Assembly (NCBI RefSeq): GCF_003330765.1
Contig: NZ_CP024902.1
Location: 682,001 to 746,000, forward strand
Direction: 5' to 3'
Source: Burkholderia pyrrocinia
GTDB taxonomy: Bacteria > Pseudomonadota > Gammaproteobacteria > Burkholderiales > Burkholderiaceae
Length of the DNA stretch: 64,000 nt
Position numbers and translations under genes: made by a program. Below the pieces are notes generated by a model. That model had not been told where the DNA came from and searched no databases. It was given only the letters and a program-made list of their open reading frames with translations. This document shows, one piece after another, positions 49,231-58,786 of the stretch (its first letter is position 1; each line of letters starts with the position of its first letter).

Positions 49231-49852
49231 GGTGATTCCCTGAGGTTTCTACTGGATCCCAGATCAGGCGGGGATCGAATTGCATCGACGCGAGCATCGT
49301 CAGGATCACGACCGAGCCGAACGCGAGCGCGCCGGGGCCGGCCGTGATGACGGCGAGCGAACGGAAATGGACGAGCGCGACGGTAAGCGTCACGACGAAG
49401 ATGTCGAGCATCGACCAGCGGCCGATGCGCTCGACGATCCGGAACAGGCGCGTGCGCTGCAGCGGCCGCCATGCGGTGCGGCGCTGCGCGCTGATCACGA
49501 GGATCAGCAGCACGCTGAGCTTGAGCATCGGCACGAGGATGCTCGCGACGAACACGACGACGGCGAGCGGCCAGTCGCCGGATATCCAGAAATAGATGAC
49601 GCCGCTCATGATCGTGTCTTGCTGCGAACCGACGATCGACGCAGTGCGCATGATCGGCAGCAGGTTCGCCGGAATGTAGAGGATCGCGGCCGCGATCAGC
49701 AGCGCCCACGTGCGCATCAGGCTGTTCGGCGTACGGAAATGGAGTGTGCTGCCGCAGCGCGCGCAGTGCGCGTGCGGATGGTCGAGCGTCTGCACGAGCC
49801 CGCACGCGTGGCAGCTTGCATAGCCCTCGCGGGCGGCGGTCGGGATCGTCAT
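49223..49852 (-). CDS. pqiA: Paraquat-inducible protein A, second half
   Basis: A 209-residue inner-membrane protein corresponding to the C-terminal half of the 417-residue E. coli PqiA. An N-terminal zinc ribbon (CHACGLVQTLDHPHAHCARC) precedes four helices, with the family motif LPIMRTASIVGSQQDTIMSG. Here the PqiA halves are separate genes. It overlaps the first half by 4 bases and pqiB by 8, ensuring balanced synthesis. Confidence 0.93.
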   Translation of the reverse strand: MTIPTAAREGYASCHACGLVQTLDHPHAHCARCGSTLHFRTPNSLMRTWALLIAAAILYIPANLLPIMRTASIVGSQQDTIMSGVIYFWISGDWPLAVVVFVASILVPMLKLSVLLILVISAQRRTAWRPLQRTRLFRIVERIGRWSMLDIFVVTLTVALVHFRSLAVITAGPGALAFGSVVILTMLASMQFDPRLIWDPVETSGNHHE

Positions 49853-50514
49853 CGGCGGGCGGTTTCCGGCAGCGGTGCGGCGTCGTCGGGCCGGGCGCCC
49901 GCCCGCGCGGCGCGCAAGTCGTCAGCCATGTCCCACAGCGTGCGCGGATCGAACATCAGCACGACGGCGATCATCAGCGTGAGCGCGGCGAACGCGAACA
50001 GCGCGGCATCGGGAACGACTCTTGCGAGACTCACCATCTTCACGATCGTCACGAGGATCCCGAGCATGAACACCTCGATCATCCCCCATGGCCGCACGAG
50101 CTCGATTGCGCGCAACACCAGGTTGAAACCGGGCGGCACGACGCCGCGCCGCATCGGCAGCAGCAGGTACAGCAGCGCGGCCATTTCGACGAGCGGGAAC
50201 AGCACGGTCGAGCAGAACACCATCACGCCGACGATCGCCATGTCCTGGCGCCACAGCGAATCGATCGCGCCGATCAGCGTCGTCTGCACGCGGTTGCCGT
50301 TCACGTCCATTTCGAGGATCGGGAACGCCTGTGCGATCGTGAACGTGATCAGCGCCGCGAGCGCGAGCGCGCAGATCCGCTCGATCTGCGCGGCGCTGTT
50401 GCGATAAAGCAGCGCGTCGCAGCGGGGGCAGCGGGCGGTTTCGCGCCCGCTGAGGCGCGGTTTGTGCAACAGTGCGTCGCACTCGTGACAGGCAATCAGG
50501 TCGTTTCGTTGCAT
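49849..50514 (-). CDS. pqiA: Paraquat-inducible protein A, first half
   Basis: A 221-residue inner-membrane protein matching the N-terminal half of PqiA. Its own rubredoxin-like zinc ribbon is CHECDALLHKPRLSGRETARCPRC (two CxxC pairs, residues about 9-32), followed by four helices with FPILEMDVNGNRVQTTL and LMFDPRTLWD motifs. ATG at 50514 is chosen; the frame upstream lacks similarity. It is the first gene of pqiA-pqiA-pqiB-pqiC, divergent from cybB. Confidence 0.93.
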   Translation of the reverse strand: MQRNDLIACHECDALLHKPRLSGRETARCPRCDALLYRNSAAQIERICALALAALITFTIAQAFPILEMDVNGNRVQTTLIGAIDSLWRQDMAIVGVMVFCSTVLFPLVEMAALLYLLLPMRRGVVPPGFNLVLRAIELVRPWGMIEVFMLGILVTIVKMVSLARVVPDAALFAFAALTLMIAVVLMFDPRTLWDMADDLRAARAGARPDDAAPLPETARR

Positions 50515-50647
50515 GGAAAAGGCAGTTGTGCGACGGCGGGAGGACGCGTCGACGGGGCCGGAACCCGCGCCAATCTTACCAAAACGCCTTTTTCGACGCG
50601 TCAACGATCGTGTGTTGAGTGACCGAGCGGTAACATGACGGGAAGCC

Positions 50648-50661
50648 GTCAGCCGGCTGAC
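50648..50661. promoter_or_regulatory. 14-bp palindrome between pqiA and cybB
   Basis: GTCAGCCGGCTGAC is a perfect palindrome in the 256-base region shared by the divergent pqi and cybB operons. Its position suits a regulator acting on both; no regulator gene is adjacent. Confidence 0.4.
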
Positions 50662-50770
50662 ACGCCTGTCCTCAGAGTCCGCGCGCGTCAAAAGGTTGCG
50701 GTAGCATGGCGCCCTTGACAAGCGTCGGACCAAGACCGGCGCGGCTGTTCGCTGAACTGAGGAATCCAAG

Positions 50771-51331
50771 ATGGCATCGAATTCGCTGCCGGCCAGGCCG
50801 GTACGCTATACGCAGACCGCGATCGCGCTGCACTGGCTGATCGCACTGCTGATTGTCTGGGGCTTCGCGCTGGGCTGGGTGATGACGGACATCCCCGGCT
50901 TCACGCCGACGAAGCTGAAGTACTTCTCGTGGCACAAGTGGATCGGCGTGACGGTGTTCGCGCTGGCCGTCGTGCGCGTGCTGTGGCGCGCGACCCACGT
51001 GCCGCCGTCGCTGCCGGGCGGCATGCCGGCGTGGCAGCGTCTGGGTTCTCACGGCGTGCACATCCTGCTGTACGTGCTGACGATCGTGATTCCGATCACG
51101 GGCTACCTGTACAGCTCGGCGTCGAACATTCCGGTCGTCTACCTCGGCATCGTGCCGCTGCCGCGGCTGATCGACCCCGATCCGGTGTTGAAGGAAACCC
51201 TCAAGACGCTTCACGCGTCTTTGAATTACATTCTGCTTGCGCTCGTCTCGCTGCACGTGCTCGCGGCGATCAAGCACCAGTTGTTGGACCGCGACGGCCT
51301 GCTGTCGCGGATGCTTCCCTTTGCCAAATGA
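50771..51331 (+). CDS. cybB: Cytochrome b561
   Basis: A 186-residue inner-membrane di-haem cytochrome with four helices. Haem-ligand histidines are in ALHWLIALLI, SWHKWIGVTVF, GSHGVHILLYV and LVSLHVLAAIKHQ. Such proteins pass electrons between quinol and periplasmic partners. ATG at 50771 is 10 bases after GAGGAATCC. YceI genes are frequently beside cytochrome b561, as here: the next gene begins 8 bases after this stop. Confidence 0.93.
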   Translation: MASNSLPARPVRYTQTAIALHWLIALLIVWGFALGWVMTDIPGFTPTKLKYFSWHKWIGVTVFALAVVRVLWRATHVPPSLPGGMPAWQRLGSHGVHILLYVLTIVIPITGYLYSSASNIPVVYLGIVPLPRLIDPDPVLKETLKTLHASLNYILLALVSLHVLAAIKHQLLDRDGLLSRMLPFAK

Positions 51332-51339
51332 AGGATCCC

Positions 51340-51900
51340 ATGAAAGTGTCTTTCTCCCGCTCCATGCTGACCGCGCTCGCCGCGGTGTCACTTGTCGCGT
51401 CGGGCGCGGCGCTCGCCGATGTCGATCTCGCGAAGAGCAAGGTGTCCGCCGTGTCGAAGCAGATGAACGTGCCGACCGAGGGCGCGTTCAAGAAGTTTTC
51501 CGCGCAGGTGAAGTTCGACCCGGCGAAAGCCGCGCAGGGCAGCGCCCAGATGACGATCGACATCGCGAGCTATGACCTCGGCGACAAGATGTACAACGAC
51601 CAGGTCGCGGGCAAGGACTGGTTCGATGCGAAGACGTATCCGCAGGCCACGTTCGTGTCGTCGGCGATCGCGCCGGCGGGCGGCAACAAGTACAACGTGA
51701 CCGGCAAGCTGACGATCAAGGGCAAGTCCGAGACCATCACGGTGCCCGTCACGGTCGCGCAGAGCGGCGCGACGCAGACGTTCGACGGCGTGCTGCCGAT
51801 CAAGCGTTCGACGTTCAACGTCGGCACCGGCGAATGGAAGGACACGTCGGTCGTCGCGGACGAAGTGCAGATCAAGTTCCATCTCGTCGCCACGAAGTAA
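51340..51900 (+). CDS. YceI-family periplasmic protein (1)
   Basis: A 186-residue exported protein; signal peptide cleavage after ALA at residue 26. The YceI lipocalin-like barrel is recognised by [36 protein letters not shown] and [18 protein letters not shown]. It is expected to bind isoprenoid or quinone-like lipids. It is more diverged from E. coli YceI than its neighbour. Start ATG at 51340 behind AAGGA; an ATG overlapping the cybB stop at 51328 is also in frame but gives a worse signal peptide. Confidence 0.9.
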   Translation: MKVSFSRSMLTALAAVSLVASGAALADVDLAKSKVSAVSKQMNVPTEGAFKKFSAQVKFDPAKAAQGSAQMTIDIASYDLGDKMYNDQVAGKDWFDAKTYPQATFVSSAIAPAGGNKYNVTGKLTIKGKSETITVPVTVAQSGATQTFDGVLPIKRSTFNVGTGEWKDTSVVADEVQIKFHLVATK

Positions 51901-51964
51901 GCGGCGGCCTGTCGCCTCACCCGAATGCCGCGCAAGGGCGCGGCGCCGTTCCAAGGAGAAAGAG

Positions 51965-52546
51965 TTGAAAAAGCATCTGATGATCGCCGCGGGCGCACTG
52001 GCAGCGTCGCTGTCGTTCTCGGCATTCGCCGACAGCGCGACGTACCAGTTCGACCCGGCCCACACGTACCCGAGCTTCGAGGCCGACCACTTCGGCGGCC
52101 TGTCGGTCTGGCGCGGCAAGTTCGACAAGTCGAGCGGCACCGTGACGCTCGACCGCGCGGCGAAGACGGGCACGGTCGACGTGACGACCGACATCGCGTC
52201 GATCCACACGGGCAGCACGAAGCTCGACGAGCACCTGCAGACGAACGAATTCTTCGACGCGGCCAAGTTTCCGCAGGCGAACTACAAGGGCACGATCAAG
52301 TTCGACGGCGACAAGCCGGTGTCGGTGGTCGGCAACCTGACGCTGCATGGCGTCACGAAGCCGCTGACGCTGAAGATCGATTCGCTCAAGTGCATGCCGC
52401 ACCCGATGCTCAAGCGTGAAGTGTGCGGCGTCGACGCGGTCGGCGAATTCAGCCGCGACGATTTCGGCCTCGATTACGGCAAGCAGTACGGCTTCAAGAT
52501 GAAGACCAAGCTGCTGATCTCCGCCGAAGCCGTCAAGCAGCAGTAA
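51965..52546 (+). CDS. yceI: YceI-family periplasmic protein (2)
   Basis: A 193-residue exported protein; signal peptide ends AFA at residue 22. YceI motifs are full: [25 protein letters not shown]-like [27 protein letters not shown] and [16 protein letters not shown]. Length equals E. coli YceI (191), which is induced by base. The start is TTG at 51965, 6 bases after a strong AAGGAG; no in-frame ATG precedes the signal peptide. It ends the cybB-yceI-yceI operon. Confidence 0.93.
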   Translation: MKKHLMIAAGALAASLSFSAFADSATYQFDPAHTYPSFEADHFGGLSVWRGKFDKSSGTVTLDRAAKTGTVDVTTDIASIHTGSTKLDEHLQTNEFFDAAKFPQANYKGTIKFDGDKPVSVVGNLTLHGVTKPLTLKIDSLKCMPHPMLKREVCGVDAVGEFSRDDFGLDYGKQYGFKMKTKLLISAEAVKQQ

Positions 52547-52590
52547 CGCGCGCAGCCGGGCCCGCCGACGGCCGGCCCGCCACGCACGAA

Positions 52591-52631
52591 CCGCCGCGCG
52601 CTCCGTTACCGGGGCGCGCGGCGGTTTTTTT
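52591..52631 (+). terminator. Terminator of the cybB-yceI operon
   Basis: An 11-bp stem CCGCCGCGCGC/GCGCGCGGCGG with a 12-base loop and seven T, about 45 bases after the second YceI stop. Confidence 0.85.
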
Positions 52632-52732
52632 GCGCGCCTATAATCGCCCGAGCGCCGCTCGCGGCGCCGGGCGGGCCGACGGCGCGAGAGCGGCCGCCTC
52701 GAACAGAACATACAACGACAAGGAGATCGCCG

Positions 52733-54010
52733 ATGCATGCCGTCACGCAGTCCCGTTCCATTGCCTCGTCGCCGCGCGTGTGGCGCGCGGTGGTCGCCGC
52801 GTCGATCGGCAACGCGCTCGAGTGGTTCGATCTTGTCGTCTATGGCTTCTTCGCGGTGACGATCGCGAAGCTGTTCTTTCCGGCCGGCAACGACACCGTG
52901 TCGCTGCTGCTCACGCTCGGCACGTTCGGCGTGTCGTTCTTCATGCGGCCGCTCGGCGCGATCGTGCTCGGCGCCTATGCAGACCGCGCGGGCCGCAAGG
53001 CCGCGCTCACGCTGTCGATCCTGCTGATGATGGTCGGCACGCTGATCATCGCGGTGCTGCCGACCTACGAGACGATCGGCGTCGCCGCGCCGGTGATCCT
53101 CGTCGCCGCGCGGCTGATGCAGGGCTTCTCGGCCGGAGGCGAGTTCGGCAGCGCGACCGCGTTCCTCGCCGAACACGTACCGGGCCGGCGCGGCTTCTTC
53201 GCGAGCTGGCAGGTCGCGAGCCAGGGGCTCACGACGCTGCTCGCCGCCGGCTTCGGCACCGTGCTGAACGCGCAGCTCACGGCCGCGCAGATGGCCGCGT
53301 GGGGCTGGCGCGTGCCGTTCTTCTTCGGCCTGCTGCTCGGGCCCGTCGCGTACTACATCCGCACGAAGGTCGACGAGACGCCCGAATTCCTCGCGGCCGA
53401 AGGCACCGCGAACCCGCTGCGCGACACGTTCGCGTCGCACAAGGCGCGCCTGGTCGCCGCGATGGGCGTGGTCGTGCTCGGCACCGTCGCGACTTATCTC
53501 GTGCTGTTCATGCCGACCTACGGCGTGAAGCAACTCGGCCTCGCGCCGTCCGCCGCGTTCGCGGCGATCCTGGTCGTCGGCGTGATCCAGATGGCGTTCG
53601 CGCCGCTCGTCGGCCACTGGTCGGACCGTTACGGCCGGGTGCGCGTGATGGTCGCGCCGGCCATCGGCATCCTCGTGCTGATCTATCCGGCGTTCGCATA
53701 TCTCGTCGCGCATCCGGGCTTCGGCACGCTGATCGCGCTGCAGGTGTTGCTCGCATTCCTGATGACCGGCTACTTCGCGGCGCTGCCGGGCCTGCTGTCC
53801 GAGGTGTTTCCGGTGCAGACGCGCACGACGGGGATGTCGCTCGCCTATAACGTCGCGGTGACGATCTTCGGCGGCTTCGGGCCGTTCATCATCGCGTGGC
53901 TGATCCGCGCGACCGGAATGAAGACCGCGCCGAGCTTCTACCTGATGTTCGCGGCCGTGCTGAGCCTCGCGGCGCTGGTGGTGCTGCGCAAGCGGTTCGG
54001 GTTTCGGTGA
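52733..54010 (+). CDS. MFS permease, metabolite:H+ symporter (MHS) type
   Basis: A 425-residue permease with 12 helices. The start WRAVVAASIGNALEWFDLVV and the GAYADRAGRKAALTLSI loop, then LMQGFSAGGEFGSATAFLAE, are hallmarks of the MHS family (citrate, tricarballylate, alpha-ketoglutarate, proline/betaine symporters). It resembles citrate/tricarballylate carriers most, but substrate cannot be fixed. AAGGAG lies 8 bases before the ATG, and a TATAAT box is at 52639-52644 just past the previous terminator. It is convergent with the S41 protease gene, only 15 bases apart. Confidence 0.88.
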   Translation: MHAVTQSRSIASSPRVWRAVVAASIGNALEWFDLVVYGFFAVTIAKLFFPAGNDTVSLLLTLGTFGVSFFMRPLGAIVLGAYADRAGRKAALTLSILLMMVGTLIIAVLPTYETIGVAAPVILVAARLMQGFSAGGEFGSATAFLAEHVPGRRGFFASWQVASQGLTTLLAAGFGTVLNAQLTAAQMAAWGWRVPFFFGLLLGPVAYYIRTKVDETPEFLAAEGTANPLRDTFASHKARLVAAMGVVVLGTVATYLVLFMPTYGVKQLGLAPSAAFAAILVVGVIQMAFAPLVGHWSDRYGRVRVMVAPAIGILVLIYPAFAYLVAHPGFGTLIALQVLLAFLMTGYFAALPGLLSEVFPVQTRTTGMSLAYNVAVTIFGGFGPFIIAWLIRATGMKTAPSFYLMFAAVLSLAALVVLRKRFGFR

Positions 54011-54025
54011 ACGCGGGCCGCCGCG

Positions 54026-55591
54026 TCAGCCCGCGTCGCGCTGGCAGACGGGCTGCGCCGGCATCAGTCGCGATGGCGCGTCGACGGTCCGCACGGAGCG
54101 CCCCGCGAGCGCGTTGAGCGCCTGCCGGAGTTGCCAGTCGCCGGCTGTGTCGAACGCGCGCTGCGGCAGCGCTGCGCTTTTCGCCGTATCGACCTTCGCG
54201 AACGCACGCTGCTCGCGCAGCTTCTGCCGATCCTTGCGCACGCGCGCGAACGGGTCGGGCGCCTGCCGGTCCGCATACGGCGCGCGGGCGAGATCGACTT
54301 CCCGATACCACAGCAGCACGCCGTCGACGTCCGAATCGCGGCGCGGCGGCACGAGCCAGTCCGGCACGATGCCGTAGCCGTCCATCGGGCAGCCGTTCGG
54401 CCGCAGGTTGCGAGCGAACGTGAAATTCAGGCGCGTGCCGTCGATCAGGTCGACGCCCGTCTGCGCGAGCCCCTTCCCGTAGGTCGGCATGCCGAGCAGT
54501 TTGGCGCGGCCGAGATCCTTCAGCGCGGCCGCGGTCGCCTCGGCGGCAGATGCGCTTTGCCCGTCGACCAGCACGACGAGCGGCACGGTACGCCACCAGT
54601 CGTCGGCCTGCAGTGGCGCGAGCGGGTCCTGCCCGTGCATCACCGGCAATTCGTAGTCGGGCCAGTTGGTCGTGAAGCGGCGGCGCTTCGTGTCGTCGCG
54701 CTCGACCGTGACCATCGCGGTGCGGTCGCGTCCGGCGAACAGCGCGGTGATGCCGATCGCCGCATTGAGTGCGCCGCCGCCGTTGATCCGCAGGTCCAGG
54801 ATCACACCCTTCACGGGTGGCCCGGTGCGGCGCGCGGCCTGCACCGCGTCGATATAGTCGCCGACCGCCGGCTCGGGGAAGCTCGACAACCGCGTGTACA
54901 GGATGTCGCCGTCGAGTCGCTTCGCGGTCGCCGGATGCGGCTTGATGATCGCCCGCACCGGCGCGAAGCGCAGTGTCTCGTGCGACGGGCCGCGCTGTAC
55001 GGTGAGCTTCAGCGGCACGCCCGCGTCGCCTTTGGCGAGGGTCGCGAGATCGCTGGCGTCGATGCCGACGACGCTCCTGTCGTTCATCGCGACGACGAGA
55101 TCGTCAGGCCGCACGCCGGCCTTCTCGGCGGGGGCATCGGGAATCACGTCGACGATGTGCAGCCCGTCGGGCCGTGTCTCGAACACGATCCCGATGCCGG
55201 GCGTGCCGTCGCGCGCGCGCCGTTCGTCGTCGCGCCGCTCCTGCTCCTCCTTCGCGTCGAAGAAGCGCGCATACGGCAACGTCTTGATCCCCGCGTGGAC
55301 CGAGGCGTCGAGCAGCGCGCCGATGTCGATGTCGGTCAGGTGCTGCCGCTTCAGCAATTCGACCGCGGCCTTGAGTTCGCAGATCTGCGGCTCCCAGTCG
55401 GGCGGACAGGGCGATGGCGATACGGCGGTGGTGGGCGAGGAGGCAGGCGCAGCGACGGGCGGGGAGGTGGGCGACGAGGCAGGCGGCGCGGACGCTGGCT
55501 GGGCGCTGGCGGATTGCTCACACGGCAGTAATGCAGCCGCGACGGCTGCGCAGATGGCAAGACGACGAATGACACGCGTGGGAGGCATCAT
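54026..55591 (-). CDS. Exported S41-family (tail-specific) protease
   Basis: A 521-residue protein. A signal peptide (about 1-30) is followed by a proline/serine/alanine linker (30-62), a helical region, a PDZ domain (IVDVIPDAPAEKAGVRPDDL) and the peptidase S41 core. The catalytic Ser is in VDGQSASAAEATA and the Lys in GMPTYGKGLAQTG, matching the Ser/Lys dyad of CtpA-like proteases. It presumably trims envelope proteins. Two adjacent ATG codons could start it. It is convergent with the MHS gene. Confidence 0.87.
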   Translation of the reverse strand: MMPPTRVIRRLAICAAVAAALLPCEQSASAQPASAPPASSPTSPPVAAPASSPTTAVSPSPCPPDWEPQICELKAAVELLKRQHLTDIDIGALLDASVHAGIKTLPYARFFDAKEEQERRDDERRARDGTPGIGIVFETRPDGLHIVDVIPDAPAEKAGVRPDDLVVAMNDRSVVGIDASDLATLAKGDAGVPLKLTVQRGPSHETLRFAPVRAIIKPHPATAKRLDGDILYTRLSSFPEPAVGDYIDAVQAARRTGPPVKGVILDLRINGGGALNAAIGITALFAGRDRTAMVTVERDDTKRRRFTTNWPDYELPVMHGQDPLAPLQADDWWRTVPLVVLVDGQSASAAEATAAALKDLGRAKLLGMPTYGKGLAQTGVDLIDGTRLNFTFARNLRPNGCPMDGYGIVPDWLVPPRRDSDVDGVLLWYREVDLARAPYADRQAPDPFARVRKDRQKLREQRAFAKVDTAKSAALPQRAFDTAGDWQLRQALNALAGRSVRTVDAPSRLMPAQPVCQRDAG

Positions 55592-55737
55592 CGGGACCGC
55601 AGGTTAGGACCGGTGGCGAGGGTGCTGCCCGCTGGCGCGCGACCGGCAGGCGACGAGGTGGGAACGATTGTAGCCGACACCCGTGACGGCGCACGACGGC
55701 CCGTCGCGGAGCGGAAGGAGCGGGCCGCTGTCCGCAT

Positions 55738-55767
55738 AAAAAAACCGGCCCAACCGGGCCGGCTTTT
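55738..55767 (-). terminator. Terminator downstream of secF
   Basis: AAAACCGGCCC/GGGCCGGCTTTT-type stem with an AACC loop; on the minus strand it is followed by seven T, ending the yajC-secD-secF transcript. Confidence 0.82.
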
Positions 55768-55792
55768 CGTCGATGCCGAAGCAGCGTTGCGC

Positions 55793-56743
55793 TTAAACCT
55801 GCGCGCCCGCGTTCGGATCGTCCGGATCGTGCGCGGTCTTCTTGTCCTTGATCAGGTCTTCGCGCTTGATGCCGAGCCACATCGCGAGCGAGCCCGCGAC
55901 GAACACCGACGAGTAGATGCCGAACATGATGCCGACCGTCAGCGCGAGCGCGAAGTAGTGCAGCGTCGGGCCGCCGAAGAAGAACATCGACAGCACCATC
56001 ATTTCCGTCGACGTGTGCGTGATGATCGTGCGCGACATCGTGGTCGTGATCGCGTGGTTGATCACTTCCTGCACGTTCATCTTGCGTTCGCGGCGGAACG
56101 TTTCGCGGATCCGGTCGAAGATGACGACCGACTCGTTGACCGAGTAGCCGAGCACCGCGAGGATCGCCGCGAGCACCGCCAGCGAGAACTCCCACTGGAA
56201 GAACGCGAAGAAGCCGAGAATGATCACGACGTCGTGCAGGTTGGCGATGATGCCGGCGACCGCGTACTTCCATTCGAAGCGGAACGACAGGTAGATCACG
56301 ATGCCGATCACGACGCACGCGAGCGCGAGCAGGCCGTCGGTCGCGAGCTCCCGGCCGACCTGCGGGCCGACGAACTCGACGCGTTGCAGCGTGACGTCCG
56401 GGCTCTGCGCCTTCAGCGCGCCCATCACCTGGTCGCTCTGCTGCGCGGACGTGAGGCCTTCCTTCAGCTGCAGGCGGATCAGCACGTTGCGCGAGGTGCC
56501 GAAGTTCTGCACCTGTGCGTCGGTGTAGCCGAGCTTGCCGAGCGTCGCGCGTACCGGTTCGAGCTCCGCGGCCTGCTGGTACTGCACCTCGATCACCGTA
56601 CCGCCGGTGAATTCGACGGACAGGTGCAGCCCGCGGTGGAACAGGAAGAACACGGCGGCGAGGAACGTGACCAACGAGATCACGTTGAACACCAGCGCGT
56701 GCCGCATGAACGGAATGTCTTTACGGATGCGGAAAAATTCCAT
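55793..56743 (-). CDS. secF: Protein translocase subunit SecF
   Basis: A 316-residue inner-membrane subunit that, with SecD, uses the proton gradient to assist Sec export. It has one N-terminal helix, a periplasmic P domain (FTGGTVIEVQYQ, FGTSRNVLIRLQL), and five helices (VGPQVGRELATDGLLALACV, YSVNESVVIFDRIRETFR, TTMSRTIITHTSTEMMVL). Length is like E. coli SecF (323). It lies 18 bases downstream of secD. Confidence 0.97.
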   Translation of the reverse strand: MEFFRIRKDIPFMRHALVFNVISLVTFLAAVFFLFHRGLHLSVEFTGGTVIEVQYQQAAELEPVRATLGKLGYTDAQVQNFGTSRNVLIRLQLKEGLTSAQQSDQVMGALKAQSPDVTLQRVEFVGPQVGRELATDGLLALACVVIGIVIYLSFRFEWKYAVAGIIANLHDVVIILGFFAFFQWEFSLAVLAAILAVLGYSVNESVVIFDRIRETFRRERKMNVQEVINHAITTTMSRTIITHTSTEMMVLSMFFFGGPTLHYFALALTVGIMFGIYSSVFVAGSLAMWLGIKREDLIKDKKTAHDPDDPNAGAQV

Positions 56744-56761
56744 GGTCTCGTCTCCGGGGCC

Positions 56762-58786
56762 TTATTGGGTCGAGCCCGGTTTCTTCGGCGACACGCCTTG
56801 CTGCGCGCGGTTGCGCAACTGCGGCTTGCCGGCGGCGCGCGGTGCATTGCTCTTCGCGGGTGCGGCGAGCTTCGCGGCGCGCGCGGTGTCGGTCGATTCG
56901 TCGGCCGCGGCGAACGACGCGGCGGCAGCGGCGCCTTCCGGCTTCCACACCTGGCCGATCGCGAGCGACTTCAGCTTCTTGCGGCCGCCGTACCAGAGGT
57001 TGACGAGCCCGCGCGAGAAGAACACCGCGGAGAACATCGACGTCAAGATGCCGATACAGTGCACGATCGCGAACGCGCGCACCGGGCCCGAGCCGAACGC
57101 GAGCAGTGCGAGGCCGGCGATCAGCGTCGTGACGTTCGAGTCGAGAATCGTCGCCCACGCATGCGCGTAGCCGGCCTGGATCGCGAGCTGCGGCGGCTGG
57201 CCGGCGCGCAGTTCTTCACGCACGCGCTCGTTGATCAGCACGTTCGAGTCGATCGCCATGCCGAGCGCAAGCGCGATGGCGGCGATACCGGGCAGCGTCA
57301 GCGTGGCCTGCATCAGCGACAGCACGGCGACGAGCAGCAGCAGGTTCACCGACAGGCCGATCACCGAGACCACGCCGAACAGCATGTAGTACGCGATCAT
57401 GAACACGGCGATCGCGCAGAAGCCCCAGATCACCGAGTGCACGCCCATCTTGATGTTGTCGGCGCCGAGGCTCGGGCCGATCGTGCGTTCCTCGATGATC
57501 TCCATCGGCGCGGCGAGCGAACCAGCGCGCAGCAGCAGCGCGAGGTCGGCCGCGGCCTGCGGCGTCGGCTGGCCCGTGATCTGGAAGCGGTCGCCGAGTT
57601 CGGACTGGATCGTCGCGACCGTCAGCACTTCGCCCTTGCCCTTCTCGAACAGCACCATCGCCATCGGCTTGCCGATGTTGTCGCGCGACACGGTGCGCAC
57701 CGAGCGGCCGCCCGCCGAATCGAGGCGGATGTTGACCGATGGGCGCTGGTGTTCGTCGAAACCGGCCGATGCATCGATGATGCGGTCGCCGGTGAAGATC
57801 ACGTCCTTCTTCAGCAGCACGGGCGCCTGGTTGCCCTGCGTGAACAGTTCCTCGCCCGGCGGCACGGGGTCGTTCGGGTTCGGGTGCGTGTTGATCGGGT
57901 CGGCGAGGCGCGCCTCGAGCGTCGCGGTGCGGCCGATGATGTCCTTCGCCTTCGCGGTGTCCTGCACGCCCGGCAGCTCGACGACGATGCGGTCGCTGCC
58001 CTGCTGCTGCAGGATCGGCTCCGACACGCCGAGTTCGTTCACGCGGTTGTGGAGCGTCGTCAGGTTCTGCTTGAGCGCGGCGTCCTCGACGGACTTCTGC
58101 ACGGCCGGCGAGAACGTGCCGACGACTTGCGTGCCGCCGCCGCCGGGCTGGGTCGCCCATTGCAGTTCGGTGACCGAAGCGGCGAGCACCTTGCGGGCGT
58201 CTTCCGCCGTCTGCGCGTCGCTGAAGTTGACGACGACGGATTGATCGACGCGGCTTACGCCGCCGTCGCGGATGTTCTTGTCGCGCAGCAGCGTGCGCGC
58301 GTCGGACGCGTCGGAGTCGAGCTTCTTCGTGAGCGCGCCCGTCATGTCGACCTGGAGCAGGAAGTGGACACCGCCGCGCAGGTCGAGGCCGAGATACATC
58401 GGCAGCGCGTGCAGTGCGGTCAGCCAGCGCGGCGACGCGCTCTGCAGGTTCAGTGCGACGACGTACTGCGGATCGTTCGGGTCGGCGTTCAGCGACTTTT
58501 GCAGCAGGTCCTTGACGCGCAGCTGCGTATCGGTGTCCTTCAGGCGCACGCGGATGTTCGCGTTGGCTGCCGTGTTCTCGAAGGTGACGTCGTCCGGCGT
58601 GATCTGCGCGGACGCGAGCGCCGATTCGACCTGGGTCAGCGTGGTCGAGTCGAGCTTGACCGTGGCCTTGCCGCTCGACACCTGCACCGCCGGCGCTTCG
58701 CCGAAGAAGTTGGGCAATGTGTACAGAAGGCCGATGGCGAGCGCCACGACCATCACGACATATTTCCAGAGTGGGTAACGATTCAT
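56762..58786 (-). CDS. secD: Protein translocase subunit SecD
   Basis: A 674-residue inner-membrane subunit, starting MNRYPLWKYVVMVVALAIG. Family blocks are complete: YLGLDLRGGVHFLLQVDM, QGSDRIVVELPGVQDTAKAK, GPSLGADNIKMGVHSVIWG and GMAIDSNVLINERVREELR. It is about 60 residues longer than E. coli SecD because of a C-terminal alanine/lysine-rich cytoplasmic tail after the last helix. It is 106 bases downstream of yajC, so yajC-secD-secF form one unit. Confidence 0.97.
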   Translation of the reverse strand: MNRYPLWKYVVMVVALAIGLLYTLPNFFGEAPAVQVSSGKATVKLDSTTLTQVESALASAQITPDDVTFENTAANANIRVRLKDTDTQLRVKDLLQKSLNADPNDPQYVVALNLQSASPRWLTALHALPMYLGLDLRGGVHFLLQVDMTGALTKKLDSDASDARTLLRDKNIRDGGVSRVDQSVVVNFSDAQTAEDARKVLAASVTELQWATQPGGGGTQVVGTFSPAVQKSVEDAALKQNLTTLHNRVNELGVSEPILQQQGSDRIVVELPGVQDTAKAKDIIGRTATLEARLADPINTHPNPNDPVPPGEELFTQGNQAPVLLKKDVIFTGDRIIDASAGFDEHQRPSVNIRLDSAGGRSVRTVSRDNIGKPMAMVLFEKGKGEVLTVATIQSELGDRFQITGQPTPQAAADLALLLRAGSLAAPMEIIEERTIGPSLGADNIKMGVHSVIWGFCAIAVFMIAYYMLFGVVSVIGLSVNLLLLVAVLSLMQATLTLPGIAAIALALGMAIDSNVLINERVREELRAGQPPQLAIQAGYAHAWATILDSNVTTLIAGLALLAFGSGPVRAFAIVHCIGILTSMFSAVFFSRGLVNLWYGGRKKLKSLAIGQVWKPEGAAAAASFAAADESTDTARAAKLAAPAKSNAPRAAGKPQLRNRAQQGVSPKKPGSTQ

